From contig NZ_JAKLTQ010000022.1 in the NCBI RefSeq assembly GCF_022012395.1, positions 24,544-88,543 on the forward strand: a DNA stretch of 64,000 nucleotides. Reading direction: 5' to 3'. Source of the DNA: Arthrobacter hankyongi (lineage in GTDB: Bacteria > Actinomycetota > Actinomycetes > Actinomycetales > Micrococcaceae). Position 1 is the first letter of the stretch. Each line of letters begins with the position of its first letter. The position numbers were made by a program, and so were the translations under genes. Shown piece after piece: positions 19,627 to 28,576 of this stretch. The notes beneath the pieces are model-generated. The model worked only from the letters and a program-made list of their open reading frames with translations. It was not told where the DNA came from and searched no databases.

Positions 19627-20307
19627 ATGGCAGCAAACGGTGGCGGGACGGCAGGCGGCGGCAAGCCCTCGTCCGGGCGTCCCCCGGCCGGTGGCGCCGG
19701 GCCGGCTGCGGCCCGGCGCGGTCCCAGCCCCGCAGTGTACCGGCGGCGCCGGATCGCCGTGCTGGTGCTCGCGGTCCTGGTCCTGGTGCTGCTCACCGGC
19801 GTGGGCTACTGGGTGGCGGGCCTTTTCGGCGGGAGCGGGCGGGCCGCTGCCGAACCGGACGCCGGCGCCGGGCAGGCCACGGCGCAGGTTTCGCCCAGCG
19901 CGTCGGCCCAGGCGGCGGAGCCGGCCTGCGGGGACTCCGAGGTGGTGCTGCGCGCGTCCACGGACCAGCCGGCCTATGACTCGGGCAGCAACCCGACGCT
20001 GATCATGGAGGTGGCCAACGAGGGCGATTTCCCCTGCGAACTCAATGTGGGCACCGACGCGATGGATTTCGTGATCACCAGCGGCGAGGACAGGATCTTT
20101 TCCTCCAAGGACTGCGAGGCGGACCCGTCCGCGCTGATGATGACCATTCAGCCTGGCAAGAGCGAGCGGGCCCAGTTCACCTGGCAGCGCAACCGCACCG
20201 CCCCGGGGTGCACGCTGGTGGAGGCCAATCCGCAGCCGGGAACCTACGTGCTGGTGACCAAGCTGGATGACCGGACCAGCAACAAGGCCATCTTCGAACT
20301 CCGCTGA
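19627..20307 (+). CDS. membrane-anchored extracellular protein, function unknown
   Basis: 226 residues. A Gly/Pro/Ala-rich cytoplasmic N-terminus ends in VYRRRRI, followed by one membrane segment (about 43-65), an Ala/Ser linker and an outside domain (about 99-226). The outside domain has four cysteines (101, 135, 162 and 193) and beta-strand character (EVVLRAS, PTLIMEVANEGDFPCELNVG, GTYVLVTKLDD), resembling an immunoglobulin-like or BsuPI-like fold; that is inference. The topology follows the positive-inside rule. It is divergent from mutY and convergent with disA, so it stands alone. Confidence 0.7.
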   Translation: MAANGGGTAGGGKPSSGRPPAGGAGPAAARRGPSPAVYRRRRIAVLVLAVLVLVLLTGVGYWVAGLFGGSGRAAAEPDAGAGQATAQVSPSASAQAAEPACGDSEVVLRASTDQPAYDSGSNPTLIMEVANEGDFPCELNVGTDAMDFVITSGEDRIFSSKDCEADPSALMMTIQPGKSERAQFTWQRNRTAPGCTLVEANPQPGTYVLVTKLDDRTSNKAIFELR

Positions 20308-20316
20308 CGGCCCGGG

Positions 20317-21390
20317 TCACATGAACCGGTCGAGCAGGCTGGTTTCGGCGATCCGGGAGAGCCCTTCGCGCACGGTGCGGGCGCGCTGTTCACCGATCCC
20401 GTCCACCGCCATCAGGTCGTCGATATTGGCGGCCATCAGTTGCTGCAGCCCGCCGAAGTGGCCGACGAGCCGGTCCGCCACCGCCCGCGGCACCGACTTG
20501 ATGCCGGAGAGCAGCCGGTAGCCCAGCGGCTGGACGACCGCGTCGAGGGAGTCGATCCCGGGCCGGAAGCCGACCACGCTGGCGATGCGGCCCAGGTCGA
20601 TCAGGTCCGTGGAGCTGAAGTCGCGCAGCTGCTCCAGCGCCGGGTCCACTTCCACGCCGCCCTTGATGCCCGCGTAGTCGCGCAGCACCATTTCGCTGTC
20701 CGGGCCCAGCCCCGAGGTCAGCTCGTCCAGCTGGAGGGAAAGCAGCCGTCCGTCCACGCCGAGTTCGAGCACGTACTGGGAGATTTCCTCGGAGATGCGC
20801 CGGACCATCTCCTGCCGCTGCAGCGTGACCGCGACGTCGCGGACCGTCACCATGGCCTCGATCTCCAGGGCGGAGAGCGAGCTGGTGACCTGGTCCAGCC
20901 GTGCCCGGTAGCGTTCGAGCGTGGCCAGGGCCTGGTTGGCGCGGGCCAGCACCGGTTCGGAGCCCTCCAGCACGTGGCGGATGCCGGCGACGTAGAGGGC
21001 GATGATCTGCATGGACTGGCTGACGGAGATGACCGGCAGCCCGGTCTGGATGGCCACCCGCTCGGCGGTCCGGTGGCGGGTGCCCGATTCCTGGGTCGGG
21101 ATCGACGGATCCGGGACCAGCTGGACCGCCGCCTTGATAATGTGCGAGGCCTCGCTGTCGCAGACAATGGCCCCGTCCATCTTGGCCAGCTCGCGCAGCC
21201 GGGTGGGGGAGAAATCGATGCCGATGTCGAACCCGCCGCTGCACATGGCCTCGACCTGCCTGTCGTAGCCGAGCACGATCAGGGCGCCGGTCCGGCCGCG
21301 CAGGATCCGCTCCAGGCCGTCGCGCAGGGCGGTGCCCGGGGCCACGCGCGCCAAGGTAGCCTTCAGGGCGTCCTCGGGGCTTTTGACCAT
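20317..21390 (-). CDS. disA: diadenylate cyclase / DNA integrity scanning protein DisA
   Basis: Makes cyclic di-AMP from two ATP and binds branched DNA. The DAC domain (about 10-135) has both catalytic motifs, DGA at 72-74 and GTRHRT at 103-108. A helical linker leads to C-terminal helix-hairpin-helix DNA-binding repeats (LMAVDGIGEQRARTV). It is 357 residues, as expected. GAAGGA lies about eight bases before the ATG. It follows radA on the same strand after 115 bases that hold a hairpin (21413-21435), so the two may be separate units despite the conserved radA-disA order. Confidence 0.96.
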   Translation of the reverse strand: MVKSPEDALKATLARVAPGTALRDGLERILRGRTGALIVLGYDRQVEAMCSGGFDIGIDFSPTRLRELAKMDGAIVCDSEASHIIKAAVQLVPDPSIPTQESGTRHRTAERVAIQTGLPVISVSQSMQIIALYVAGIRHVLEGSEPVLARANQALATLERYRARLDQVTSSLSALEIEAMVTVRDVAVTLQRQEMVRRISEEISQYVLELGVDGRLLSLQLDELTSGLGPDSEMVLRDYAGIKGGVEVDPALEQLRDFSSTDLIDLGRIASVVGFRPGIDSLDAVVQPLGYRLLSGIKSVPRAVADRLVGHFGGLQQLMAANIDDLMAVDGIGEQRARTVREGLSRIAETSLLDRFM

Positions 21391-21412
21391 GGAGTGGTTC
21401 CTTCGGGCAGGT

Positions 21413-21435
21413 GGGCACGGTTCAGGGCCGTGCCC
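21413..21435 (-). terminator. hairpin between radA and disA
   Basis: GGGCACGG (21413-21420) and CCGTGCCC (21428-21435) form a perfect 8-bp stem with a 7-base loop, 23 bases before the disA start. It may end radA transcription or lie in the disA leader. A TAGTAT box upstream in the same gap could be a disA promoter. Confidence 0.45.
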
Positions 21436-21505
21436 GGTCGGGAACAGCTAATAGGCAGGATACTATTGCAGCCCGGTTTGCCTTAAACCGGCGGTCCCGG
21501 CCGCC

Positions 21506-22918
21506 TCAGCCGGCGCTGCGCAGTTCGGGGCCGGACCGGGCCGAGCCGGCGCCGAAGAGGATGTCCAGGGCCTCGGCGACGGTCTGGACCTCCCTGACCC
21601 GGAAGCCCGGCGGTATCTGCCCCACCCCGTTGGGCGATGCCGGTACGACGGCGTACTGGAAGCCGAGGCGTTCGGCCTCCAGGATCCGGCGGTTGATCCC
21701 GGGCACCGGGCGGACTTCCCCGGCCAGGCCGACCTCGCCGAAGGCGATCATCCGCGCCTGCAGCGGCTTGTTGTTCTTGGCCGAGGCGATGGCCAGCACG
21801 GTGGCCAGGTCCGTGGCCGGCTCGCTCAGCTTCACCCCGCCCACCGTTGCCACGTAGCTGTCGTCCTTGTGCAGGGACATGGCGGCGCGGCGCTGCAGCA
21901 CCGCCATCATCATGGCCACGCGCGAGGAATCCAGCCCGCTGGTGGCGCGGCGCGGCTGCGCATTGGAGGTCTCGGCCAGCAGCGCCTGGACTTCGGCAAC
22001 CAGCGGCCGGCGCCCCTCGAGGGTCACGGTGATGCAGGTGCCGGAGACCGGGTGCTTGGTCGGGGAAATGAACAGCCCGCTCGGATCCGTCAGTCCCTCG
22101 ATCCCGCCCTCGGTCAGGTCGAAGCAGCCGACCTCGTCGGTGGGCCCGTAGCGGTTCTTCACGGCCCGCACCAGGCGCAGCCGGGAGTGGCGTTCGCCGT
22201 CGAACTGGCAGACCACGTCCACCAGATGTTCCAGCAGCCGGGGCCCGGCGATCGAGCCGTCCTTGGTCACGTGGCCGACCAGCACCGTGGCCATGTTGCG
22301 GCTCTTCGCGGCGTTGATCAGCGACGCGGCGACTTCCCGCACCTGGGTGACGCCGCCGGCCGCGCCCTCCACCGCCGAACTGCTCAGGGTCTGCACCGAG
22401 TCCACCACCAGCAGTGCCGGGTCCACCTGCTCGATGTGCCCGAGCGCGATGCCCAGGTCCGTTTCCGCGGTCAGGTAAAGCAGATCCGCCACGGCCCCGA
22501 TCCGCTCCGCGCGCAGCTTCACCTGGGCCGCCGATTCCTCCCCGGTCACGTAGAGCACGTCCCGGCCCGCGGCGGCCACCTTGGCGGCGACATCCAGCAG
22601 CAGGGTCGACTTCCCCACCCCCGGTTCGCCGGCGAGCAGGATGACGGCGCCGGGCACCAGGCCGCCGCCGAGCACCCGGTCCAGTTCGTCCACGCCGGTG
22701 GCCTGGAAGGCCGCCGTCGTCGCATCCACCTCGGCGATCCGCTGCGCTGGCTTGGCCACGGTGGCCGCCGCCGTCGTCCGCGCCGCGACCTGGCCGGTCT
22801 CCTCGACGGTTCCCCAGGCCTGGCATTCGCCGCAGCGTCCCACCCACTTGACGGTGGTCCAGCCGCATTCTGCGCAGCGGTAGGCGGGAGCCTTGGTACG
22901 GGCGGTCTTGGAACTCAT
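21506..22918 (-). CDS. radA: DNA repair protein RadA
   Basis: RecA-like branch-migration helicase in recombination. A C4 zinc finger (Cys15, 18, 29, 32) is followed by the ATPase core with Walker A GEPGVGKS (97-104), the family-specific KNRYG (254-258) and a C-terminal Lon-like domain. It is 470 residues, normal for bacteria. The start has no Shine-Dalgarno and instead carries TAGCCT six bases upstream, the leaderless pattern. disA lies downstream on the same strand, as in mycobacteria. Confidence 0.96.
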   Translation of the reverse strand: MSSKTARTKAPAYRCAECGWTTVKWVGRCGECQAWGTVEETGQVAARTTAAATVAKPAQRIAEVDATTAAFQATGVDELDRVLGGGLVPGAVILLAGEPGVGKSTLLLDVAAKVAAAGRDVLYVTGEESAAQVKLRAERIGAVADLLYLTAETDLGIALGHIEQVDPALLVVDSVQTLSSSAVEGAAGGVTQVREVAASLINAAKSRNMATVLVGHVTKDGSIAGPRLLEHLVDVVCQFDGERHSRLRLVRAVKNRYGPTDEVGCFDLTEGGIEGLTDPSGLFISPTKHPVSGTCITVTLEGRRPLVAEVQALLAETSNAQPRRATSGLDSSRVAMMMAVLQRRAAMSLHKDDSYVATVGGVKLSEPATDLATVLAIASAKNNKPLQARMIAFGEVGLAGEVRPVPGINRRILEAERLGFQYAVVPASPNGVGQIPPGFRVREVQTVAEALDILFGAGSARSGPELRSAG

Positions 22919-22924
22919 GGATTC

Positions 22925-22930
22925 AGGCTA
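22925..22930 (-). promoter_or_regulatory. -10 box, leaderless start of radA
   Basis: Read on the minus strand, TAGCCT is followed by six bases (GAATCC) and the radA ATG. Confidence 0.5.
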
Positions 22931-22957
22931 GCCGAGCCTTCGGACAGTTTGGCCCGG

Positions 22958-24085
22958 CTACAGCCGGGGCAGGTAGTCGGCAGCCTCGTCGTGGGACACC
23001 CCGGTCGCCTCGAGCAGGTCCACGACCAGCGGCCGGAACACCAGCACCAGTCCCTCGCCCTCCAGGCCCCGGACGCCCATGGACTGTGGGTGCAGGCGCG
23101 TGGCCACATCCGCGAACTCGTTCCGCGCATTGCGCAGCCGGCGCTCCCGCGCACCCTCGTCCGGATCCGAGAGCCCGGAGGCGAGGACCTCGACGGCGTC
23201 GGCCGTCTCCTGCAGCAAGGTGGCCAGCGAATCGATGGCCTCGTCGGACATGGCCGCATGGTTGATCACCGAGGTCAGCCGGCGCGAGAACACCCGGCTG
23301 TTGCGCATGGCCAGGTCGATCGAATCGGCCGCCCGGTGCAGGTCCACCACTTCCTCGTGGTGCCGGCGGTAGGCCGGCGCGATCCGGGCCACCTCACGCG
23401 CACTGGTGAAGCTGCTGCGGACGTCGTCGATCAGCGACTGCGAGCCGCGCGCGCGGACCAGCGCATGCCAGGCGGCGGTCGCATCGCTCCGGCTCAGCGC
23501 GGTGGAGCAGCTGCGCAGCACCGCCGTCAGCTCCGCGAGCAGCTGCTGCATCTTGGTCCGGGGCTCGGTGCGCGGATCGCCCGGGACCAGCACAGTGACC
23601 AGCAGGGCGAAGCTGCCGCCGACGACGGCGTCGAGGCTGCGGGTGAACGGACCGCCCGCCGGCGCCGGCAGCAGCACCACGAGGAGGGACTGCAGGGCCA
23701 GCTGCGTGGTGAAGATGCTGCCGCTGTCCAGGAAGCGCGCCAGCAGCACCGAGACGAACATGACGACGGCGGCCTGCCAGAGTCCGGCGCCGAGCACGTG
23801 CAGGAGCAGGTCGCCCACGGCGATGCCCAGAGTGCAGCCGGCAGCGACCTCCAGCACCTTGCGGACGCGCGGGCCCTTGGCGAAGCCCAAGGCGATCAGT
23901 GCCGAGGTGGCCGCGAAGATCGGTCCGTGGTGCCCCAGCAGACGCTCGGCCACGGCGTAGGCCGCCACCGCGCAGAACACGATCCGCAAGGCCGGCCCAA
24001 TGGAATTGCGGCTGCGCCGCAGGCCGACACGCAGCCGCTTGCGCGCAAAGGAGCGGGCTGCGGGGAGGCGGCTGCCGACGGTCAT
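22958..24085 (-). CDS. FUSC-family (aromatic acid exporter-like) membrane protein
   Basis: 375 residues. A basic N-terminus precedes a membrane domain of about six segments (33-170), in the pattern of the FUSC/ArAE family. A long cytoplasmic helical region of about 200 residues follows (KMQQLLAELTAVLRSC, then HRAADSIDLAMRNSRVFSRR). The family includes aromatic acid efflux proteins such as AaeB, but half-length actinobacterial members such as this have no known substrate. The ATG has TAGACT six bases upstream. The gene is divergent from pstS and ends 39 bases before radA starts. Confidence 0.75.
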   Translation of the reverse strand: MTVGSRLPAARSFARKRLRVGLRRSRNSIGPALRIVFCAVAAYAVAERLLGHHGPIFAATSALIALGFAKGPRVRKVLEVAAGCTLGIAVGDLLLHVLGAGLWQAAVVMFVSVLLARFLDSGSIFTTQLALQSLLVVLLPAPAGGPFTRSLDAVVGGSFALLVTVLVPGDPRTEPRTKMQQLLAELTAVLRSCSTALSRSDATAAWHALVRARGSQSLIDDVRSSFTSAREVARIAPAYRRHHEEVVDLHRAADSIDLAMRNSRVFSRRLTSVINHAAMSDEAIDSLATLLQETADAVEVLASGLSDPDEGARERRLRNARNEFADVATRLHPQSMGVRGLEGEGLVLVFRPLVVDLLEATGVSHDEAADYLPRL

Positions 24086-24091
24086 GGCTTT

Positions 24092-24097
24092 AGTCTA
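24092..24097 (-). promoter_or_regulatory. -10 box, leaderless start of the FUSC gene
   Basis: On the minus strand TAGACT is followed by AAAGCC and the ATG at 24085, a six-base gap. No ribosome site is present. Confidence 0.5.
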
Positions 24098-24196
24098 GGG
24101 AGTGGGGCCGGGCCTTCCGGGTGACTGTGGCGTACCGCGCGCCATAGTATGGCAAGTATCACAAATGCAACAATGACGCCCCGGTTGTCGCACAGG

Positions 24197-24229
24197 GATC
24201 ACCCTTTGTTAATCTTTCGTTCACTTTCC
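24197..24229 (+). promoter_or_regulatory. Pho box of pstS: three 11-base direct repeats
   Basis: GATCACCCTTT (24197-24207), GTTAATCTTTC (24208-24218) and GTTCACTTTCC (24219-24229) repeat in exact 11-base register. This matches the PhoP direct-repeat unit known from Streptomyces (GTTCACC plus four bases). A CATTCT -10 candidate (24234-24239) follows. Control of pstSCAB by PhoR-PhoP under phosphate starvation is the natural reading. Confidence 0.75.
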
Positions 24230-24258
24230 CCGGCCATTCTCGTTACCCGTGCTGCCTA

Positions 24259-24278
24259 ACTTCGTTACGGTACGAAGT
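24259..24278 (+). repeat. inverted repeat in the pstS leader
   Basis: ACTTCGT (24259-24265) and ACGAAGT (24272-24278) flank a six-base loop, between the Pho box and the pstS start. It could be a leader hairpin or a second operator. Confidence 0.45.
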
Positions 24279-24338
24279 CAGCACAGCACTGGAGTGCGTT
24301 CGTCCAACTCGTTCGCCAAATTGAAAGGCACCTTACAA

Positions 24339-25451
24339 GTGAAGGCTATTCGCTTCGGCCGCGCAGCGGCAGTTCTTTCCATCGCAGCGCTGGCGCTGAC
24401 GGCCTGTGGTTCCGACAACGCCACCGGCGGTTCGGCCGGCGGTTCGACGACCCCGGCTGGTTCCGGCGTCTCCGGCACCCTCTCCGGCGTCGGCGCTTCC
24501 TCCCAGGATTCCGCGATGCAGGCCTGGATCGCCGGTTTCGGCAAGAAGGAATCCGGCGCCACCGTGCAGTACTCCCCGGATGGCTCCGGCGCCGGCCGCA
24601 AGGCCCTGCTGGCCGGCGGTGCGCAGTTCGCCGGCTCCGACGCCCACCTGAGCGACGAGGAATTCACCGCCGCCAAGGAGGTCTGCGGACCCAACGGTGC
24701 CGTCGACGTCCCGGTCTACGTGTCCCCGATTGCCATCGCCTTCAACCTCAAGGGTGTGAAGGAAATCAACATGGACGCGGACACCATTGCCAAGGTCTTC
24801 CGCGGCGAGATCACCAAGTGGAACGACGAGGCGATCGCCAAGCAGAACGAGGGCGCCACCCTGCCCGACACCGCGATCACCGTGGTCCACCGTGCGGACG
24901 AGTCCGGCACCACCGAGAACTTCACCGAGTACCTGCACGCGGTCGCGCCCAAGGTCTGGACCGAAGAGGCCGACCAGGCCTGGCCGTCCTCGCTCTCCGG
25001 CGAGAACGCCCAGGGCACCTCCGGCGTCGTCTCCACCACCACCAAGACCGACGGCGCGATCACCTACGCCGACGCGTCCGCGATCGGCGACCTGGGCACC
25101 GTCAAGGTCAAGGTTGGCGACAAGTACGTGGCGCACAGCGCCGAGGCTGCCGCCAAGGCCGTTGACCAGGCGACCCCGGTCGAGGGCCGCGACAACGGGG
25201 ACGTGTCCCTGAACCTCAAGCGCGACACCACCGAAGCCGGCGCCTACCCGGTGGTCCTGGTGTCCTACCACATCTACTGCACCAGCTACAAGGACCAGGC
25301 CACTGCGGACCTGGTCAAGGCGTTCGGCAGCTACGTGATCAGCGAGGATGGCCAGAAGGCCGCCCAGGATGCCGCAGGCAGCGCGCCGATCTCGGACTCC
25401 CTGCGCGAGAAGGCCCAGAGCGCCATTGACTCGATCAAGGTTGCTTCCTAG
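24339..25451 (+). CDS. pstS: phosphate ABC transporter substrate-binding lipoprotein
   Basis: Binds phosphate outside the membrane and delivers it to PstCA. The signal peptide ends in lipobox LTAC (residues 20-23). The mature protein shows the PstS pattern: GVGASSQDSAMQAW, YSPDGSGAGRK, SDAHLSDEEF, VHRADESGTTENF and the C-terminal VSYHIYCTSY. I chose GTG 24339, with GAAAGG about ten bases upstream. The frame is open further up, but only from 24339 is there a normal lipoprotein signal. 370 residues. The Pho box upstream and two hairpins downstream suggest strong, separately tuned expression. Confidence 0.95.
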   Translation: MKAIRFGRAAAVLSIAALALTACGSDNATGGSAGGSTTPAGSGVSGTLSGVGASSQDSAMQAWIAGFGKKESGATVQYSPDGSGAGRKALLAGGAQFAGSDAHLSDEEFTAAKEVCGPNGAVDVPVYVSPIAIAFNLKGVKEINMDADTIAKVFRGEITKWNDEAIAKQNEGATLPDTAITVVHRADESGTTENFTEYLHAVAPKVWTEEADQAWPSSLSGENAQGTSGVVSTTTKTDGAITYADASAIGDLGTVKVKVGDKYVAHSAEAAAKAVDQATPVEGRDNGDVSLNLKRDTTEAGAYPVVLVSYHIYCTSYKDQATADLVKAFGSYVISEDGQKAAQDAAGSAPISDSLREKAQSAIDSIKVAS

Positions 25452-25470
25452 CCATAACCAGCATGGATTG

Positions 25471-25503
25471 GCCCCGCGCCGTCGGAACATCGACGCGCGG
25501 GGC
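25471..25503 (+). terminator. pstS-pstC intercistronic hairpin 1
   Basis: GCCCCGCG (25471-25478) pairs with CGCGGGGC (25496-25503), and CGTCG (25480-25484) with CGACG (25491-25495). The result is a 13-bp stem with one bulged C. It may attenuate transcription or protect the pstS message 3' end. Confidence 0.55.
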
Positions 25504-25516
25504 GAACCCATGTCAG

Positions 25517-25548
25517 GGCCGGCTCCCTGACAGGGAACCGAGCCGGCC
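25517..25548 (+). terminator. pstS-pstC intercistronic hairpin 2
   Basis: GGCCGGCTC (25517-25525) pairs with GAGCCGGCC (25540-25548), a perfect 9-bp stem. It stands 13 bases after the first hairpin, 65 bases before pstC. Confidence 0.5.
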
Positions 25549-25613
25549 GCCGGAACGGCCAAAAACCGATCCGGCACTGAAGAACTACCGTGAAATAGCC
25601 CGAAGGGTGTGTT

Positions 25614-26543
25614 GTGTCCAATACTCTGACTGAAGGCGGCGCCAAAGGCCGGGCAGGGGACAAAGTATTCTCCGGCCTGACGCTGTTCGCCGGCTGCCTG
25701 ATCCTCGTCGTCCTATTCGCGGTAGCAGCCTTCCTGATCCTGCAGGCCATGCCGACCTTCGCCGCCGACCCGGCCAAGATTACCGGCGGCGAAGGATTCT
25801 GGGTCTACATCTGGCCGATCGTGATCGGCACCCTGATCGCGGCGGTGATCGCGCTGCTGATCGCCACCCCGGTGGGCATCGGCGTGGCGCTGTTCATCTC
25901 CCACTTCGCCCCGCGCAAGATGGCGCAGGGCCTGGGCTACGTGGTGGACCTGCTGGCCGCCATCCCGTCCGTGGTCTACGGCGCCTGGGGCATTGCCGTG
26001 CTGGCGCCGGCCCTCGTGCCCGTATACGGCTGGCTGGCCGAGAACGCCGGCTGGATCCCCATTTTCCAGGGCCCGGCCAGCCAGACCGGCAAGACCATGC
26101 TCACCGCCGGCATCGTGCTCTCGGTCATGATCCTGCCCATCATCACCTCGCTCAGCCGCGAAATCTTCCTGCAGACCCCCAAGCTGCACGAGGAAGCCGC
26201 ACTAGCCATGGGCGCCACGCGCTGGGAAATGATCCGGATGGCGGTCTTCCCCTTCGCCCGCGCCGGCGTCATCAGCGCCGTCATGCTGGGCCTGGGCCGG
26301 GCGCTGGGTGAAACCATGGCCGTGGCGCTGGTGCTTTCCAGCGGCGCCCTGATCCCCAGCCTGATCAAGAGCGGCAACCAGACGATCGCCGCGGAAATCG
26401 CCCTGAACTTCCCGGAGGCCTTCGGCCTGCGCCTGTCGGAGCTGATCGCCGCAGGCCTGATCCTGTTCGTCATCACGCTGGCCGTCAACATGATCGCGCG
26501 CTGGATCATCAGCCGCCACAAGGAATTCTCGGGAGCGAACTAA
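25614..26543 (+). CDS. pstC: phosphate ABC transporter permease PstC
   Basis: Inner-membrane half of the phosphate channel, paired with PstA. About six membrane segments are visible (residues 20-45, 62-90, 105-130, 150-180, 222-245 and 275-300). The EAA-like loop EEAALAMGATRWEMIRMAVFP contacts the PstB ATPase. 309 residues. GTG 25614 is supported by GAAGGG six bases upstream. The stop overlaps the pstA ATG by one base (TAATG), so the two are translated together. Confidence 0.95.
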   Translation: MSNTLTEGGAKGRAGDKVFSGLTLFAGCLILVVLFAVAAFLILQAMPTFAADPAKITGGEGFWVYIWPIVIGTLIAAVIALLIATPVGIGVALFISHFAPRKMAQGLGYVVDLLAAIPSVVYGAWGIAVLAPALVPVYGWLAENAGWIPIFQGPASQTGKTMLTAGIVLSVMILPIITSLSREIFLQTPKLHEEAALAMGATRWEMIRMAVFPFARAGVISAVMLGLGRALGETMAVALVLSSGALIPSLIKSGNQTIAAEIALNFPEAFGLRLSELIAAGLILFVITLAVNMIARWIISRHKEFSGAN

Positions 26544-27658
26544 TGCCGCAGCTGACTACCACATCTCCGGCCCCGGTCAAGCGCAACAGCCTCACCAAGA
26601 ACCAGTTGCCCGGCTGGGCCAACTGGGCCGTCCTGGCCGGATCGCTGATCCTGGGCGCCGCGCTGTCCACCCTGATCGGCTTCAACGTCATCGCCTGGGC
26701 GCTGATCTCCGCGGCCCTCTTCGTGATCGCCGGCTACTTCGTGACACTGTCCGTGGAGGGCGGACGCAAGGCCAAGGACCGCTTCGTCACGAACATCATC
26801 GTCGCGGCCTTCATCGTGGCACTGCTGCCGCTGGTGTCGGTGATCTGGACGGTCCTGGCCAAGGGCATCCCCGGCCTGTCGATGGGCTTCCTGACCACCT
26901 CGATGAACGGCATGACCGGAGCGGTGGACAACGCGTCGGTCCAGAACGGCACCGAAGTGCTCGGCGGCGCCTACCACGCGATCGTCGGCACCGTCCTGAT
27001 TACGCTGTGGGCCACGATCATTTCGGTGCCGATCGGCCTGCTGGCCGCCGTCTACCTGGTCGAGTACAGCAAGGGCGGCGCGCTGTCCCGCGCGATCACC
27101 TTCTTCGTGGACGTCATGACCGGCATCCCGTCCATCGTGGCCGGCCTGTTCGCCGCCGCGTTCTTCGGCCTGATGTTCGGCCCGGGCACCCGCACCGGCT
27201 TCATCGCCGCAGTCGCCCTGACCGTGCTGATGATCCCGGTGGTGATCCGCTCCACCGAGGAAATGCTCAAGATCGTGCCCAACGAACTGCGCGAAGCTGC
27301 CTACGCCCTGGGCGTGCGCAAGTGGCGCACCATCATCAAGGTGGTGGTGCCGACGGCGATCTCCGGCATCGCCTCCGGCGTCACCCTGGCCATCGCCCGC
27401 GTGATCGGCGAAACGGCACCGATCCTGGTCACCGCCGGCTTCGTCAACAGCATCAACTGGAATGTCTTCAGCGGCTGGATGGCCACGCTGCCGACGTTCA
27501 TCTACCGGCAGCTGATGAACCCGACCTCCCCGACCAACGTCGATCCCAGCGCCCAGCGGGCCTGGGCGGCGGCGCTGATCCTGATCGTCTTCGTGATGCT
27601 GCTCAACCTCATCGCGCGGCTGATCGCCCGCATCTTCGCCCCCAAGACCGGCCGCTAA
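26543..27658 (+). CDS. pstA: phosphate ABC transporter permease PstA
   Basis: Second phosphate permease. 371 residues, longer than many PstA because of an N-terminal part with two additional hydrophobic segments (about 26-66) before the conserved six-helix core. The cytoplasmic loop REAAYALGVRKWRTIIKVVVP is the PstB contact. The ATG overlaps the pstC stop. pstB follows after 32 bases with its own ribosome site. Confidence 0.95.
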   Translation: MPQLTTTSPAPVKRNSLTKNQLPGWANWAVLAGSLILGAALSTLIGFNVIAWALISAALFVIAGYFVTLSVEGGRKAKDRFVTNIIVAAFIVALLPLVSVIWTVLAKGIPGLSMGFLTTSMNGMTGAVDNASVQNGTEVLGGAYHAIVGTVLITLWATIISVPIGLLAAVYLVEYSKGGALSRAITFFVDVMTGIPSIVAGLFAAAFFGLMFGPGTRTGFIAAVALTVLMIPVVIRSTEEMLKIVPNELREAAYALGVRKWRTIIKVVVPTAISGIASGVTLAIARVIGETAPILVTAGFVNSINWNVFSGWMATLPTFIYRQLMNPTSPTNVDPSAQRAWAAALILIVFVMLLNLIARLIARIFAPKTGR

Positions 27659-27690
27659 GCCTGACCCGGAAGATTTAGAGAAGGAACCCC

Positions 27691-28470
27691 ATGTCCAAGC
27701 GCATCGACGTCAATGACCTGAACGTCTACTACGGAAACTTCCTGGCCGTGGAAGGCGTCAACATCAACATCGAGCCGAAGTCCGTCACGGCCTTCATCGG
27801 CCCCTCCGGCTGCGGCAAGTCCACCTTCCTGCGCACCTTGAACCGCATGCACGAGGTCCTGCCCGGGGCCCGGGTGGAGGGCGAGGTGCTGCTGGATGGC
27901 GAGAACCTGTACGGGCAGGGGGTGGATCCGGTGACGGTGCGCAGCCAGATTGGCATGGTCTTCCAGCGTCCGAACCCGTTCCCCACGATGTCCATCCGTG
28001 ACAACGTGCTGGCCGGCGTGAAGCTGAACAACAAGCGCATGAGCAAGTCCGACGCGGACGCACTGGTGGAGAAGTCCCTGACCGGGGCCAACCTCTGGAA
28101 CGAGGTCAAGGACCGGCTGGACAAGCCCGGCTCCGGGCTCTCCGGCGGCCAGCAGCAGCGCCTGTGCATCGCCCGCGCCATCGCGGTCAAGCCCGAGGTC
28201 ATCCTGATGGACGAGCCCTGTTCGGCGCTGGACCCGATCTCCACGCTGGCGATCGAGGATCTGATCGAGGAGCTCAAGAACGAGTACACGGTGGTCATCG
28301 TGACCCACAACATGCAGCAGGCCGCCCGTGTCTCGGATAAGACCGCGTTCTTCAACATCGCCGGGACGGGCAAGCCGGGCAAGCTGATCGAATACAACGA
28401 AACCGGCCTGATCTTCTCCAATCCGCAGGAAAAGGCCACCGAGGACTACGTCTCCGGCCGCTTCGGATAG
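27691..28470 (+). CDS. pstB: phosphate ABC transporter ATP-binding protein
   Basis: ATPase driving phosphate import. Walker [10 protein letters not shown] (37-45), signature LSGGQ (150-154), Walker B ILMDEP (171-176) with the PstB-typical CSALDP after it, and switch His206 in VTHNMQQ are all intact. 259 residues is standard. AAGGA lies upstream of ATG 27691. It closes the pst operon; phoU is not adjacent, although a DUF47 (PhoU-like) gene lies across the terminator on the other strand. Confidence 0.97.
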   Translation: MSKRIDVNDLNVYYGNFLAVEGVNINIEPKSVTAFIGPSGCGKSTFLRTLNRMHEVLPGARVEGEVLLDGENLYGQGVDPVTVRSQIGMVFQRPNPFPTMSIRDNVLAGVKLNNKRMSKSDADALVEKSLTGANLWNEVKDRLDKPGSGLSGGQQQRLCIARAIAVKPEVILMDEPCSALDPISTLAIEDLIEELKNEYTVVIVTHNMQQAARVSDKTAFFNIAGTGKPGKLIEYNETGLIFSNPQEKATEDYVSGRFG

Positions 28471-28471
28471 C

Positions 28472-28532
28472 GTGCAGGGCGGGCCCTTTCGTGTCGGCTG
28501 CGCCGCCACGCAGGGACCCGGCCGCCCTGCAC
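28472..28532. repeat. long inverted repeat after pstB
   Basis: GTGCAGGGCGG (28472-28482) and CCGCCCTGCAC (28522-28532) are perfect 11-base complements around a 39-base loop, directly before the stronger hairpin at 28536. Confidence 0.5.
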
Positions 28533-28535
28533 TTA

Positions 28536-28564
28536 CGGGCCCGGCGGCATCGCCGCCGGGCCCG
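28536..28564. terminator. bidirectional terminator between pstB and pit
   Basis: CGGGCCCGGCGGC (28536-28548) pairs perfectly with GCCGCCGGGCCCG (28552-28564) around a 3-base loop, between converging genes. Confidence 0.75.
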
Positions 28565-28576
28565 CGGTGTTAAGGG

